A DNA stretch of 64,000 bases from Adiantum capillus-veneris (GCA_014529385.2 CM043949.1:142733858-142797857), one strand, 5' to 3'. Shown: positions 1 through 11,767, counted from the stretch's first letter. Made by a program: numbers and translations. Notes: generated by a model not told the origin, from the letters alone.

Positions 1-234
1 AAATGTTCAACGGCAAATAAGGTGATAGAGAATCAGACAAGTGTTAACTTGGATTGGTTCTATTCTATCTTGTAAAAAGGGTGGCCAAGGTGCTAAGGAG
101 AGAATGCTTATTCATGATGAAGAGCCATATACTTTATTGCTTGTATAGATTATTACTCAGCACAAATCAAGGTTTTTCTAATAGCAAATCACAAATTTTT
201 TTCATACCTTAGTGTAAGTGCTAGACAAGCTTTT

Positions 235-258
235 CGAGAGAGAGAGAGAGAGAGAGAG
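235..258. repeat. (GA)n tract in LTP promoter
   Basis: A run of about 12 GA units lies just upstream of a TATAAAT box (278-284). GA/CT tracts are common in plant core promoters, so it may be regulatory, but the window is full of such tracts. Confidence 0.7.
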
Positions 259-277
259 TTTTGCTAAGGCCTCATCC

Positions 278-284
278 ATATAAA
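278..284 (+). promoter_or_regulatory. Candidate TATA box of the LTP gene
   Basis: TATAAAT lies 72 bp before the preferred ATG at 356 and directly after the GA tract. The upstream in-frame ATG at 284 overlaps this box, so it is unlikely to be in the mRNA. This is one reason to prefer 356 as the start. Confidence 0.45.
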
Positions 285-355
285 TGAGTCTAACAAGGGG
301 TGAAATGAATTGTGGTTGTGGGAGAGAGAGCCATAGACAGAGACAAAGAGAGAGA

Positions 356-707
356 ATGGGTGCAAGGGAAGTATCACAGATGGTGGTATTGGTAATGTGG
401 GGCTTAGTGGTGGTGTGGGGGGTAGCGGTAGAGGGGAAAGGGTCAAAGACACCAGACCCGTGTCCAGGAGGCACAAGAACAGTGTCCTATGGAATGGTGA
501 GTTGCTTGCCACCAGCCAAGGATGAAGATGCAAAGCCAGATGCCACTTGTTGTGCCAAGGTAGTGGAGCTATCCAACAACCCAGCTTGCCTTTGTGCTTG
601 TCTCACCTCGCCACTGGCTCGTCTAGTGGGTATCAACCCTATTGTTGCCCTCTCTATCCCCAAGCGTTGCAATCTTGACTCTCGCCCAGTTGGGTATCAG
701 TGTGCTG

Positions 708-746
<39 letters not shown>

Positions 747-965
747 CATGTTAACTAGGGTAATCATCATTAGATCCATGTTCTTCAATTGGCTTTGACT
801 TGAGCTAAACATTCAACTCCACAAAAAGCTTAAGTAGAGTCATGCTATATTTAGAGACATACAAGTTAACTCACTTGTAATCATCATTAGAGCCATGGTT
901 TTAATTGGCTTTGACTTGAGCTAAATATTCAAGTCCACAAAAAGCTTAAGTAGGGTCATGCTATA

Positions 966-1032
<67 letters not shown>

Positions 1033-1151
1033 CGAGCGAGAGCAATTAGGGGTTAGATGTCAACTAACTCGATTTATGAAACGTATTGTATCCATAGACA
1101 TTCCACTTTTAAAAGACATGTTTCACACTGAATTGACGTACCACACCCACA

Positions 1152-1191
<40 letters not shown>

Positions 1192-2084
1192 GTTCTAAAT
1201 AAAGTACTTAGACACAAAAGAACACAAAGACAATTGCATCCACTCATCGAGAAAGTATTTTCACAAACACGGTTCTCTATTCAAAGCATTCTTGTGCAAT
1301 TTAATCAAAACAAGTATTCGTTCCACTTATCCTATACATCAAGGCATGACATAAGTCCATAGATGAACTAGGTCCTCATCTGCAAGGTCAAACTGCAACT
1401 AACTTTAGCATCTTTAAGCAAGGATAGAGCTCTCATATGAATTCATTTAAACAAACAACAGATTTTGTTACCTTGTGTTGCATATTCCAGGTAACCAAAC
1501 AACAAATTTTGTTTGTTTACATGAACGCATATAAATTCATGTAAACAAAAAACACATTTTGTTAGCTTTTGATGCATATTACAGGTGTCAAAGAACCTAT
1601 GTGTTATTATCCATGTCAAAACTTAAAAATTATCATACTAACTATAGTCCGAGGTAGGTCAAACTCAAGCAGTTTGGAGTATAACTAAAGGCTTTTGTTC
1701 CACCAAGGTCAACTAAAGATTACTATTTTTAGGTTAAGTTATGGTCTACCGGTAAGCTCATAGATTGATGTATTAGCAGGTAGAAACCCCACATAAAGTC
1801 CAAGCCTTACGAGAAGATCAATTTAGGATTTAATGAGGAAAGCATTGGTAAAAGTCAGACATTGGCCACCACATGTACAAGTATGTGTGTGTCCGTGTGT
1901 GCACGCACGCGTGCGCATGCAGGTGCATGCTTGCATGCAATTTATGAAAGTGATAATCTTTGTTTTGGTTAATTTAAGATTGAGTTTTAAATATATGTTT
2001 GAACTTTATGACACCTTGTATTTTGAAAGTCTGAGATTGAGATGCCCATTATTTATTTTCTTTGTAGGTGGTTCTGTGCCTTGA
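356..2084 (+). CDS. Secreted lipid-transfer-like protein (8-Cys family), two exons
   Basis: Exon 1 is 356-707, the intron 708-2067 (GTAAGC...TTTGTAG) and exon 2 2068-2084, giving 122 aa. Residues 9-25 form a hydrophobic signal-peptide core, so secretion to the cell wall or apoplast is likely. The eight-cysteine motif is complete: C36, C50, C65-C66, C78-x-C80, C105, C116, with an extra Cys at 82. Family knowledge: these small all-helical proteins bind lipids through four disulfides. The phase-1 junction completes Gly118 and adds G-S-V-P and a stop; a short tail ending in VP after the last Cys is usual in plant LTP-like proteins, which supports the splice model. The intron carries (CT)n and (GT)n tracts. 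An AATAAA lies at about 2164. A GPI-anchor tail is not seen. The exact LTP subclass cannot be fixed by eye. Confidence 0.85.
713..743. repeat. (CT)n at the intron 5' end
   Basis: Pure CT repeat beginning five bases after the LTP splice donor. Confidence 0.85.
971..1034. repeat. (GT)n-(GA)n compound microsatellite
   Basis: About 20 GT units run directly into about 10 GA units inside the LTP intron. A second (GT)n tract follows at 1156-1190. About 100 bp around 770-870 and 885-970 is also repeated (CATCATTAGA.CCATG ... GTCATGCTATATTTAG), an imperfect tandem duplication of intron sequence. Confidence 0.8.
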
Positions 2085-2163
2085 AGATATTGGACTTCTT
2101 CCGCAAGATCGTCATAATTGCACCTATTTAGAAATGTGTCATCTTATCCTTTGTGTATCCTGA

Positions 2164-2169
2164 AATAAA
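2164..2169 (+). terminator. Candidate poly(A) signal of the LTP gene
   Basis: AATAAA within an A-rich stretch 80 nt after the LTP stop codon. It is the first canonical signal downstream. Confidence 0.4.
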
Positions 2170-2199
2170 AAATAAAATAAAACAAGCCCTTTTTTTGCC

Positions 2200-2202
<3 letters not shown>

Positions 2203-2240
<38 letters not shown>
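2203..2240. repeat. (CT)n microsatellite
   Basis: About 19 CT units just downstream of the LTP gene. Confidence 0.85.
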
Positions 2241-2242
<2 letters not shown>

Positions 2243-2429
2243 CTGCGCACGTGCATGTGCAAATAAGAAGGCGTAATTGGAATAACCTTTCTGTCAACTA
2301 ACTGTGGTATTCCATCAGTCATTACCCAACAAGATGAAATGTCAGTTAGTAAAAAAATAAGAAAGAATTGAACATCTTTGTTTACACAAGAAGTTTTGGA
2401 CAAATAATTCCCACATTGTGACTTACCTC

Positions 2430-2653
2430 AACATCATGAGCTTCTGCAAGGGAGGCACTGCATACCTAGCTAGGTACGATTGGGGGCAAGGGACCGTCGG
2501 TCCCCCCCACGAGGCCGATGGTCCATGCCTCCAATCGTACCTAGCTAGGTATGCAGTGCCTCTCGAGCAGAAGCTCACCGGGCCGGCGGTCCCCTGCCCC
2601 CAATCGTACCTAGCTAGGTATGCGGTGCCTCCGTCGCAGAAGCTCATGATGTT
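2430..2653. repeat. 224-bp fold-back (inverted-repeat) element
   Basis: The ends are AACATCATGAGC and its exact complement GCTCATGATGTT. The two arms (about 2430-2500 and 2580-2653) are long near-perfect inverted copies including CTAGCTAGG and a GC-rich segment, so the strand can fold on itself. A third, central copy of the arm (about 2530-2575) is oriented like the right arm. This looks like a fold-back MITE or a MITE with a duplicated arm. No protein or convincing target duplication is seen. Confidence 0.65.
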
Positions 2654-3335
2654 ATGCATTGTATGAAACTGTTTATAACGAGCCTATTCAAATGGTATTG
2701 AAAAAACCCTATGCATACATATTGTGAGGCAATAAAATGACCCTTTTTTTAATCTAACTTACTCTTTTTTTGTTTTTTAATTAAAATACTTTTTAAAGTT
2801 AACTAATTTAAACTAAATAAATTTCACGAATAAAAATACCCATTCTTTTGAATGGATGTTATACATTACATTGTTTTGAGATACACTCCCAGTATGTCGT
2901 TACGATTTTCGAAGCACGTCAAATTGAGCGGTATCTTGGCAGATGCCTTGTGATAATGAAAGCAAAAGATCGTGGCAGCTCGGGTGATGACTGACATCGC
3001 GGCATGCAGAGATGTACGCACCAGGTGGCCCGCGAGGTGGCATTCGAACGAGGGCGGATGAGAGCAGACCACAAGTGCATGGGCTATCGAGCGTGGTAGT
3101 TGCGCTCAGGCGGTAGGGCACGGACATCTGCAAGAGGATTCAGAGCGCGACTGAGGGTTGCCTGGTTGCCATCGCCCTAATGGGTGTGTGAGAGAGGGAG
3201 AGGAAGAGAGATTTCATCCCAGCGAGGGCTGCCATCGCACGAAGGAAGAGAGAGAGAGAGACAGAACCTCGCGCTGCAGCTCTGCAACTAGATGATCGAG
3301 ACAACCACGCGGGGGGGGGGGGGGGGGGAGGGGGG

Positions 3336-3466
3336 TTGCGCTATTGCAGACCAAGCAATGGTTTGTGTGAGGGGAGAGCTGGTGTCTGTGAGGCCGAACG
3401 CGGACGGACAGACAAAGCCCATCTCTGGCAAGGCTTGCACAACGATGGCGACACGCAAGAAAGGGG
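3336..3466. repeat. Direct repeat, copy 1 (second at 4211-4343)
   Basis: Both copies run from TTGCGC.ATTG through CAATGGTTTGTGTGAGGGG and GGACGGACAGACAAAG to GGCAAGAAAGGGG, at roughly 85% identity. They are 875 bp apart. The source family is not recognised. Confidence 0.7.
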
Positions 3467-4210
3467 GCGAGGGGGGTGTTGATGGCGACAACCGTGCCTA
3501 GGTTTTCATTTAGAATTTCAAGATTCTCTAAGAATCACAGTCACTAATTAATTAATGCGAAGCCGAATAGACCCATTTTTTTGTCCCTACAATCTTTTTT
3601 GAGGTGCTTTATTAGAAGGAATCTAGTCAGATGTTGTGATGGATTTAAGGAGCAAAAAGAGGAGAGATAGCACGTGGAGAGAGAGTGAGAAAGAGTGTGT
3701 GGACGAGTGGAAAGGATTTTATTGTTGTCAGGGTTGTGTCAAGACGAGCTGCCAGAGAGAGAGAGAGAGAGTTCTTATTTTGGTGTACGTGCATAGTAGT
3801 GTTTGTGTGTACGCAGCTTCGCATAGAGACCAGCAGGGTCGTTTCTTTCGCATGGTACATTGACATGCAGGCAGCAACGGAGTGTGGAGGCAACAACGGA
3901 AGGGGACACACCCTGTGAAGAGGTGAGAATGTGGGGAGCCCTATTGTACTAGAGCGGCAGTGGATGCACAGCAAGGCAAGGGGGAGGGGTGTGAGGGGAA
4001 GGCGAAGAGAGATTGAAACAGTCCAATAATTCTCCTAATCTATTGAGGGAGAGAGAGAGAGAGAAATCAAGAAGATGAGAAAGGTTGCCTCTGCGTGGGT
4101 GCAAAAATTGAATGACAGTGGACAGGGACGCAGCAGACTCTTGGGGAGCGATTGTGACAGCCTTCATCGGGGGAAGGGGCATGGGGCTTTCTGTGGGTTG
4201 AGTCAAGAGT

Positions 4211-4343
4211 TTGCGCCATTGTGGACCGAGCAATGGTTTGTGTGAGGGGGGAGGCGGTGTCTGTGAGGACGAATGTGGACGGACAGACAAAGCGCGCATA
4301 TCTGGCAAGGCCTCCATAGCGATGGTGACAGGCAAGAAAGGGG
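4211..4343. repeat. Direct repeat, copy 2 (first at 3336-3466)
   Basis: See the copy at 3336-3466. Divergence between the copies indicates an old duplication or two members of one repeat family. Confidence 0.7.
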
Positions 4344-5177
4344 TCTGCAGGTTATTGTGATGACGATACGGGGCTGCTGCTGCCGAGGCGGGACAGTTTT
4401 GCTTTTGAGCTCTTGATTCCAGAACGAATCTTGCGTTCAAATTAATTAATGAGAAGGTAGTAGTAGTATGTAGGTGCATCAAGGAAAAAAACTACTATCT
4501 ACACAAGGTACAAAATTGTGACAACATCAATAAATAGGCATTAACCAGGAAAAAGACTCTCTAGCATATACGTCACAAGAATTCCAATTCCCAATGCTTA
4601 AAGCTAATCACTGAGTTTAAAAGAGCTTTGCTAATAATGCAGCCCCTATGGGTACACAGTTTAAAAGAGATTTGATTAATTATGAAGGCCATAAACATCA
4701 CAAAAAGCTCAAAAAGAAAGGCCACAATGTGGGAAAATCGTAGCTTCCTTTTACAAGATGCAAGGGCCACCCCATAAATCCATCACACCATTTGGTGACC
4801 TCACTAAGGATGTAGAGAGTGTTGTTTATTCCTCCGTTTGATACATTGGAGTTTTCACTCAAGGCCTTGTTTAATCGTGATTTCAAGATGATTTTGCACA
4901 ACTTTGACCTTGTTAACATGTAATTAGAAGGATATAATCATGCATTGAGGCTTGTGGTGCTACCAAATTATGCTAGTGATGTGTGTGAACACACTAAGGA
5001 TCATCACAGCATTGCTTTTGCTCTTTATCAGGTTATTTTTCTCGGGCTTGCATAGACATTGATCGCTCTAGGGAAGTTGTTAGGGCATCATATTGATCGT
5101 ACTAACCTTACCTACTCTTTTGATCATAAAGGAACAATAAGGAGCAGGTTTGGAATCCTCACTGAGAGCTCCATCCA

Positions 5178-5178
<1 letters not shown>

Positions 5179-5238
<60 letters not shown>
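5179..5238. repeat. (CT)n in the LTR of copia A
   Basis: About 30 CT units at the position where the 3' LTR (around 8410) has only a short CTCTCTC run, so the tract expanded after insertion. Confidence 0.85.
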
Positions 5239-5241
<3 letters not shown>

Positions 5242-6242
5242 CGCACACCTCATTTTCGCACTCTATAAGTTGCATCAAAGCGCATGGCAATCATAGAGAG
5301 CATGGTGGTGTTGAGATCTTTGAAGTGATAGCTTGCTTGTTCTCGACGGTGGAGAGATCAATAAAGCTTGGAATCTTTGTGAGAATGCAATGAGAGCTAG
5401 TGGGCTCAGTTGAGAGTGATGTATACTCTTTTGGAAGCTCATAAGAGATTGTGAAAGATTGTATGTATGTGAAGGTGTTGCCCAAAAATTGTGCGCAACA
5501 ACAGTGTTTTCAAATTCATTTTTTTTCCTTTTGTAGAAAGCAGATCTGAAACTTATGCCCCTCCGTTTTTCTTTCCAACGTGATCTATAACTTTATAGAA
5601 GAAACTTTTGCAAAAATTCCTCACCGTTTTGTTGATACTCAGCTCAGAACAACTGTGCGCAAAAAAAATCAGATTTTTTGTTTTTGCGCATTGTGAGAGT
5701 TTGATGCACTTTTGGAAGCACGGTAGGTGTTCAAAGTTGAGTGCATAAATTTTAAGATGAAGATGCAATTTCAACTTGTGTAGAGCTTGAAATTTGAAGT
5801 TTCTTTGTTAGATTTAGGTAAAGAAGAAGCGAGCAATTTTTGGCCCTTTCTAGCCCAGGTAAAGTTGCCAACATTGGCACTACATGTGGAACTTCTTTTA
5901 TAGCTTTTATGGACATAGCAAATATGCAAGCATTTTGACAATGACAACCATTACAGTTCAAGTGGGAGTTTTAGATGCATATGGTTTATGCACGACTAGC
6001 ACTTGAGACTGCTTGTGCTCTATTGAGAGCGTTTTACTCCTTGTTGCAGGGAGCTGGTTCTGTGCTTTTTCCTACATACTCGTTGACGCATGTTTGAGTG
6101 CATGTCCTACGGTCTTACAATGACAGTTTTATGTTCTAGATGTACTTGTGTTACGGATACTAGTTAAAACTCTGTCAAAATTTTCACAAAAATTTAACCA
6201 TATATTCCTAGTCTCACTCTCTTGCATTTTCTCTTGTCAGTC

Positions 6243-8150
6243 ATGGTTGGAACTTCTGAGAAAGAAGTCAAAAATTTTGATGGCACCAACTTCACGTTAT
6301 AGAAGGAGCATATGTCTTGGTCAATAGAGGCCTTGCAACACCATTGAAAGAGCGTAAAGAAGGTGTTTACACTGATGATGAGTGGGAGGAGCTTGATGCT
6401 CGTGCTATGGGGACCATTTGCCTACACCTTGGTGAGCACATTTTCTTTACGAGTATGGACAAGACTACTGCAAAGGGGTCCTAAGTATGGTTGAGAAACA
6501 ATCAGTAAGAAGTGGAAGGCTTTGCGCACTGGCAATGGGAGAGAGTACGTCTCCACTATGTTCAATAATTTTTGTAGCCAAAGAGGAATTCAGAGGTTGT
6601 TTATTACATTGTACACATGTGCTCAAAATGGAGTTGTTGAATGCATGAATACAACTATTCAGGAGAGGGTCACTTCCATGCTATCTATGGCAAATCTACC
6701 TCAAGAGTTTTGGGAAGAAGTTGCTATGATAGCACTACATATAATCAATAGGTGCCTAGTACACCATTGAACTACAAGATTCTGCAGAAATGTGGAGTGG
6801 AAAGAAGCCCAATTATGATCGATTACGTGTGTTTGGGGGTGTGAGGCATTCTCACATGTGCCTAAAGAGCTTCAAAAGAAGTTGGACCCCAAGTCACAAA
6901 AATGCAACTTCATTGGCTATGGTGCAGATGGAGAGATGGGTTAATGTCTTTGGCACTCAAAATCTTGAAGATTTATTTGCAACTCACAAGTGATCTTAAT
7001 CAGTCCAAGATGCACAAACAACCTATGAAAGAGGTTGAGTATGGAAAAGTGAGATTCAAGGATGTAGCCTCAAGTAAATAGCTCAGTCTACTAATGATGT
7101 ACCAACCACTGGTAGTGCTCCAAAGAGAGTAAGTGATGCTCCATACAATGAAGTTCAACAAGTACATGCAGTTCCAAGGGTATCTAAGGAGCCAAGAATA
7201 TCACCGCTTGTAGACCAAGAAGTTGAACGATGGTTCACTTATCATCTTGATACTTTGTTGATGATATACTCAATGGTGGAAAGCCTAAAGATAAGATTGC
7301 CATCTTTAAGATGTCACTAAATACGCAGTTTTCTATGAAGGATTTGAGAGATGCAAGTAACTTTCTTGGTATGCATATCACAAGGGATAGAAAATGTGAA
7401 ATATTGGAGTTGTCACAAAGGAAACATATATCCACAAGGTCTTACAATGTTTTAATATATAGGGGAGAAGGCATTGAGTACCCCAATGCAGACATGTGAA
7501 AAACTTAGTAAGAATGATTCTCCCAAGTCTGATGATGAGAAAGAAAAAATGGACAAGGTTCCATGTTCTTTATTAGTTGGTAGTCTTATGTATGACATGG
7601 TAGCCACAAGACCAACCATTGCTTTTGCAGTGGTAGTGGTTAGCAGCTTTATGGAAAATCCTCGCAGAAAGCACTAGGAAGTAGTGAAGCACATTTTAAG
7701 ATATCTGAAAGGTACAACAAACAAGTGCTTACGCTTTGGGAATATTGATGCATCCATTGTGGGTTACACGGATGCGGATAATGCGGGTTGTGTGGAGAGT
7801 TGAAGATCCATGTTTAGCTATGTTTTTCTATTTGTTGGAGCAACTGTGACATGGAGATCATGTCTCTAGACTTGTACATCATCTTCCACCACAGAGATAG
7901 AGTATGTGGAAATTTTTGATGCTAGCAAGGAAGTTGTGTGGTTAGCTCGCCTAGTGGGAGATCTTGCATTACTCAGACTCCATGTTGCATTTGATAGTCA
8001 GAGTGTGATTGCTTTAGAGAACCTTTTGTTTCATTGCAAGTCAAAACACATAGAACTTTGTTATCATATGATACGTCGGCTAGCAAGCACATTGAGCTAG
8101 TTAAGCTTCATATATATGACAACCTGCAGATACTCTCATAAAGGGCCTAC
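6243..8150 (+). pseudogene. Decayed copia Gag-Pol of relic A
   Basis: The N-terminus of Gag is recognisable at 6243 (FDGTNF near 6275), followed by a large deletion. The end of the integrase core is at 6520-6770 (AQNGVVECMN, where the family has Q.NG..ER.N). The RT end lies at about 7250-7450 (VDDIL). The RNase H/C-terminal part spans 7560-8100 (RPTIAFAV, DADNAGC, KHIELCYH). Stops and frameshifts occur throughout, and protease, most of integrase and most of RT are missing. It cannot be functional. Confidence 0.8.
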
Positions 8151-8846
8151 CCTATGAGCAGCTTGCACATTGCATGGAGATGTTGGGTGTACGGTGAAGC
8201 CATCAGATTGCTCCATGATTGTACAGATATACATACATAGGCCACGTGTCCTTCAAGTGGGAGATTGTTAGGGATCATGCCAACTAGCCGGACACCCATC
8301 ACATTGACCGTACTAACCTTAGCTATTATTTTGATCATATAGAAAAATAAGAAGCAGTGAGGTAATTCCAAACCCTCACTAAGAGATCCACCCACATCGT
8401 GCTCGGGTTCTTTCTCTCTCTCTCCATCCTTCTTCCTCTCTACATGCGCACCGCATTCATGCATTGTGTGCTCTTGAGATTCCGTTGCATCTTATCCATC
8501 TTTGTGTGCATTTCTATAACCACATTTCAACAACCGATATCAAAGTAGGCTCCCACATCTTGAGTAGCATTGCTAGCACCTTCTAGCTCACATTCTCAAA
8601 TTCACGTAATTTTTGTGGAGCGTTCGCAAGGTGACATAACCATTGGAAAAGCCCTTTGATCATGGGTTCGTCCAAATGTTAAACCAAGATCGTTTTGATG
8701 TCCATTTTTACTAATAGCAATGGTGCATAGGTAGTTTTGTCCCTTTTTACATGTGTTTTGTAGCTTCATTAAATGATGACACTTTTCTTGGATTGGGGGT
8801 TCTTTTGGATGGATAGACGTTGCCATGAGTTTCTAAGGACAAAATA

Positions 8847-9030
8847 GGCACGTTGTAGCCTACTGTGGTTGTGCTATATAGCAGATGTTTGTTTTGTGTA
8901 TTTTCTCCTCTACATAGGAAACTTTTGGACATTGCTAAAAAATAGGCACTTTGTAGCCTACTATGGGTTGTGCTATATAGCACATGTTTTCTTTTCTACA
9001 TGGGTAACTTTTGCATCTCCCAAAGGAAAA
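8847..9030 (+). repeat. Copia-B-type leader remnant, tandemly duplicated
   Basis: Two ~95-bp copies (from 8847 and 8943) share GTAGCCTACT.TGG.TGTGCTATATAGCA. The same sequence precedes gag of copia B at 49004-49100, so this is a leader fragment of that family. It contains the palindrome GTGCTATATAGCAC (8970-8983; one mismatch at 8871-8884). Confidence 0.6.
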
Positions 9031-9300
9031 CTGGATGGGAACAAGTACCCACTTTGAGCATACATGATACACTTTCTACTTATTCCACACATTTGCTTAG
9101 AATAAACAACAAACCATGCATGGGATACAATAACTTCTTTGTATGCAAGCTAAAGTTTGGAAAAATTTACTTACGTGTGTAAGGAGCTACAATCCAAGGT
9201 AATGCACGAGGAGTATGTTATGGATGCATTTCTTACAAATATTGAAGATCTTAATGAGCAGTTAATTTTCATCTCATTTTCATTCATTGGGTCATTCCAA
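9031..9300 (+). pseudogene. Copia gag fragment (unit 1)
   Basis: Translated pieces LDGNKYPL, KELQSKVMHEE and IEDLNEQLIF match copia B Gag (LDGDNYP, KELESKIMHEE, VKDINEKLIF at 49160-49600) in the same order, with the intervening gag sequence deleted. Confidence 0.65.
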
Positions 9301-9624
9301 ATAGTATATGTGTGATCAATTCTTAATGCTTTTCTAGATTCTTTTCAAAAAAAATGAAGGGGTAGCCAGGATAAACAAGAGACAAGTTCATGATAAAAGA
9401 GAGAATTTGTGCATTAGATTAACATTGTGAGTACAAAGAACCTTCTTATATAGGCATCACATGCGTGTTTACACATCTCCAAAGGGCAAGATACTCTTTG
9501 ATCCTTGATCCTTCATGTAGCTTTAAGGGCATCACATGCAACACATCCTTGCACACATGGCAGTCTGCATGGCTAGAGGGTGCTCATAAGTTACACTAAC
9601 CAGCATCTATATGTGTATGCAAAT

Positions 9625-10053
9625 ATGGCTAGTACGCTAGAGTCATCCACTCTTTCCTTGGGTGAGAAGTACCCTCTTTACTTTTCACAAGTGTTTCACA
9701 TAGTTTACACGGTGCTTGCATGTGAATGGGATTTGGTAGATACGGTAACCAGTGAGAAGAATTTTAAGGAATTAGAATGGCTGATACATCTCTTGATCAC
9801 CACGACTGATCCGTACTTAGTAGAGAACTTCTCTTCGATTGCACTAGCTTACCCTTTTGACCAAGATGACTATAGACTCCTAGTGACATTCTTGGTGAAC
9901 ATATGTGCATCTAATGATGAGGAAGATTTACATGATTACACGGATGGCATATATGGTCTCAAGGATGATGACTTTTTTTTTCTCGACGATGACGAGGATA
10001 GGGGTTTAGACCTGGAGCTACCCGTCCATCTATTCAATATCCTCTTCCCTTGA
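9625..10053 (+). CDS. Hypothetical acidic protein, unit 1 copy
   Basis: 142 aa from the ATG at 9625 (context AAATATGGCT; an open frame extends 15 codons upstream to 9580). The N-terminal two thirds look helical and hydrophobic-rich (LLVTFLVNIC near residue 100). The C-terminus is very acidic (FFFLDDDEDRGLDLELP). I do not recognise a family. A canonical AATAAA at 10112-10117 lies 59 nt after the stop. The duplicate at 12470-12898 differs by about four amino acids and stays open, but most differences I see are non-synonymous, so constraint is not shown. It could be a TE passenger gene or a fortuitous ORF. Confidence 0.4.
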   Translation: MASTLESSTLSLGEKYPLYFSQVFHIVYTVLACEWDLVDTVTSEKNFKELEWLIHLLITTTDPYLVENFSSIALAYPFDQDDYRLLVTFLVNICASNDEEDLHDYTDGIYGLKDDDFFFLDDDEDRGLDLELPVHLFNILFP

Positions 10054-11283
10054 CCCTCTAGGGGGGTGCAAATAATTAGGTTAGGATTCATTATGTTATT
10101 TGATTGTGTTCAATAAAGGTTTGTGCCTCTTCCCATTGATGTGCCTCCTAGAGGTATTCCTTGTATTTTCTAGTGTGTACAGGAACATATTGTAGTTGTT
10201 GGGATTTTGAATCTTTGTCTAATTCACTATTCCAATTGAGCGCGATCATCAACACGAACAGGTGTTTCTTGTCCATTTGCATTGCCTCTTGTCTTTTTTA
10301 ATATCCATGTTTGCCTTCTTTAATGGGGATTGGTAGCACAATATTCAGCACATTTATTTAGTATTAAAACATTAGATTCAATATAATTTTTTGTCATAAT
10401 CCCTTGTCTAGATTTAAGAATCAAGCAGTCTGACTAAGTTTGTTTGACCAAGTTAGGCGTCCATGGGGAATGCCTTCCTAATAATCAATAGTTACTTTAG
10501 ATTCTTAATCCAATTTAGGCAGCATTGTGTGCAATGTACTAGGGCTTTCTAGTGGGCTTAGTCCCTATTGACCTTTAGGTTAAGTATTATAAAGGGAGTT
10601 TACTAGTGTGATGAGTTTGGGGAGGATAACAGTGTCATATGACCCCCCAAAGTTACAAAGTTGAAATGATGAAAACAAACAAACAAAAAAATCAAAAGTG
10701 TCACAATGTAAAATCTTAAGCTGGAAGAAAAATTCCAGCTTGATTCGGTACTTCACTCACATGTATTGCGTATGGTACTAGAGCCCTAGAGGTTCCCAGT
10801 GTGGGCACTTTTCCTTGAAAAGCAAAAATCCCAACGCATACAAAATAAGCACACACATCAAAATTGAATCAATGTGAATAAAACTTTGGGGGGTCAAATA
10901 AAGGGAATAATCCAGGCGATGATTTCATAAGCAATTCCTTTTATCATAGCTTAACTAGAAGGTCTTCTAGGTATAGCCTCTAGTCAGCCCTCGAACATGA
11001 AATACTTTGCTCTCACGATTAAACAGCTTAATTGAACAGAGAGAATTGAGAAGCTTGCCCATGGTATTAATAGTTGACCTCTAGTGCCTTTCGCCCGTTA
11101 AATTAACGACCCCAGGCTTGTTTAGTTTTTGACGTTTTCAATTGCTTATGCGTTTGATTATATTATAGTTTAATGTTTACTACTAACAAATTGTTTAATA
11201 TTCTATTACAAATCAATTTGTGTGTCTACTCAGTGCATATGCTTTTTAATTGTATATGAGAATGCAATTACTGTGCACCTTGG

Positions 11284-11483
11284 TTGATTTTGCAACATTT
11301 AAAGAAAGCTAAAGACTACAAACTCAGATGCTCTTCCACTTCAACGAACGGGTTTCATCTGCATAGCTTCCGAGAAGGAATCTACATCAGGAAGGGAGGC
11401 ATATTAACTCTTACGGACACCCTATCACCTTTGATGGACGCTTTATCATTATTTGATTCAATCCTCTGTGGACGACAAGGATA

Positions 11484-11490
<7 letters not shown>
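11284..11490 (+). other. Unit 1 segment before the (GT)n tract
   Basis: An open frame reads into the GT repeat in both units, but it has no recognisable domain and ends in poly-(Cys-Val) from the microsatellite. I do not treat it as a gene. Confidence 0.4.

Positions 11491-11547
<57 letters not shown>
11487..11547. repeat. (GT)n, unit 1
   Basis: About 30 GT units. The same locus in unit 2 (14331-14414) has about 42, so the tract length changed after the duplication. Confidence 0.9.
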
Positions 11548-11552
<5 letters not shown>

Positions 11553-11698
11553 GGTGGGAGATAGGTTGAGGAGATGGGGCAAGGCAAAGTGGGGCAGCTA
11601 AGGGGGGGTGATCTAAAGGCGGAGATGGAGCTGGACAGGAAGCAAAATAGGGAGCGCGAGAGCAATATGACCAGGGTAGGGGACTTATGCATTTCTTT

Positions 11699-11767
11699 TA
11701 AAAGCTACCACATATGTCACCACGATTCTAAGAAAAAGCTACCACATATGTCACCACGATTCTAAGA
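11699..11767. repeat. 33-bp direct duplication
   Basis: AAAAGCTACCACATATGTCA plus CCACGATTCTAAG occurs twice in a row. The same doublet is in unit 2 at about 14564-14632, so it predates the 2.85-kb duplication. Confidence 0.8.

Larger units (their letters stand above)
2654..5077. other. Intergenic, no gene recognised
   Basis: No supported gene. It holds a poly-G run (3311-3328), several short GA tracts, and a ~130-bp block present twice in direct orientation (3336-3466 and 4211-4343). Short open frames here are low-complexity or overlap on both strands and show no family resemblance. Confidence 0.6.
5078..8532 (+). mobile_element. Ty1/copia relic A
   Basis: LTRs begin TGTTAGGG at 5078 and 8266. 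The 3' one follows a classic polypurine tract (AAGTGGGAGAT) and ends near 8532 (TTCAACA); the two share blocks such as GATCGTACTAACCTTA and AATCCTCACT.AGAG. The 5' LTR end is blurred by a (CT)n tract (5179-5238) and lies near 5270. The interior (about 5280-8265) carries broken gag, integrase, RT and RNase H. The 3' LTR is followed by a degenerate primer-binding-like GATATCAAAG, which hints at a former LTR-internal-LTR-internal array. Confidence 0.75.

Noticed and set aside
2430-2653. miRNA precursor
   Set aside because: The arms are long and near-perfect and a third arm copy is present, which fits a fold-back element better. No evidence for a mature miRNA.
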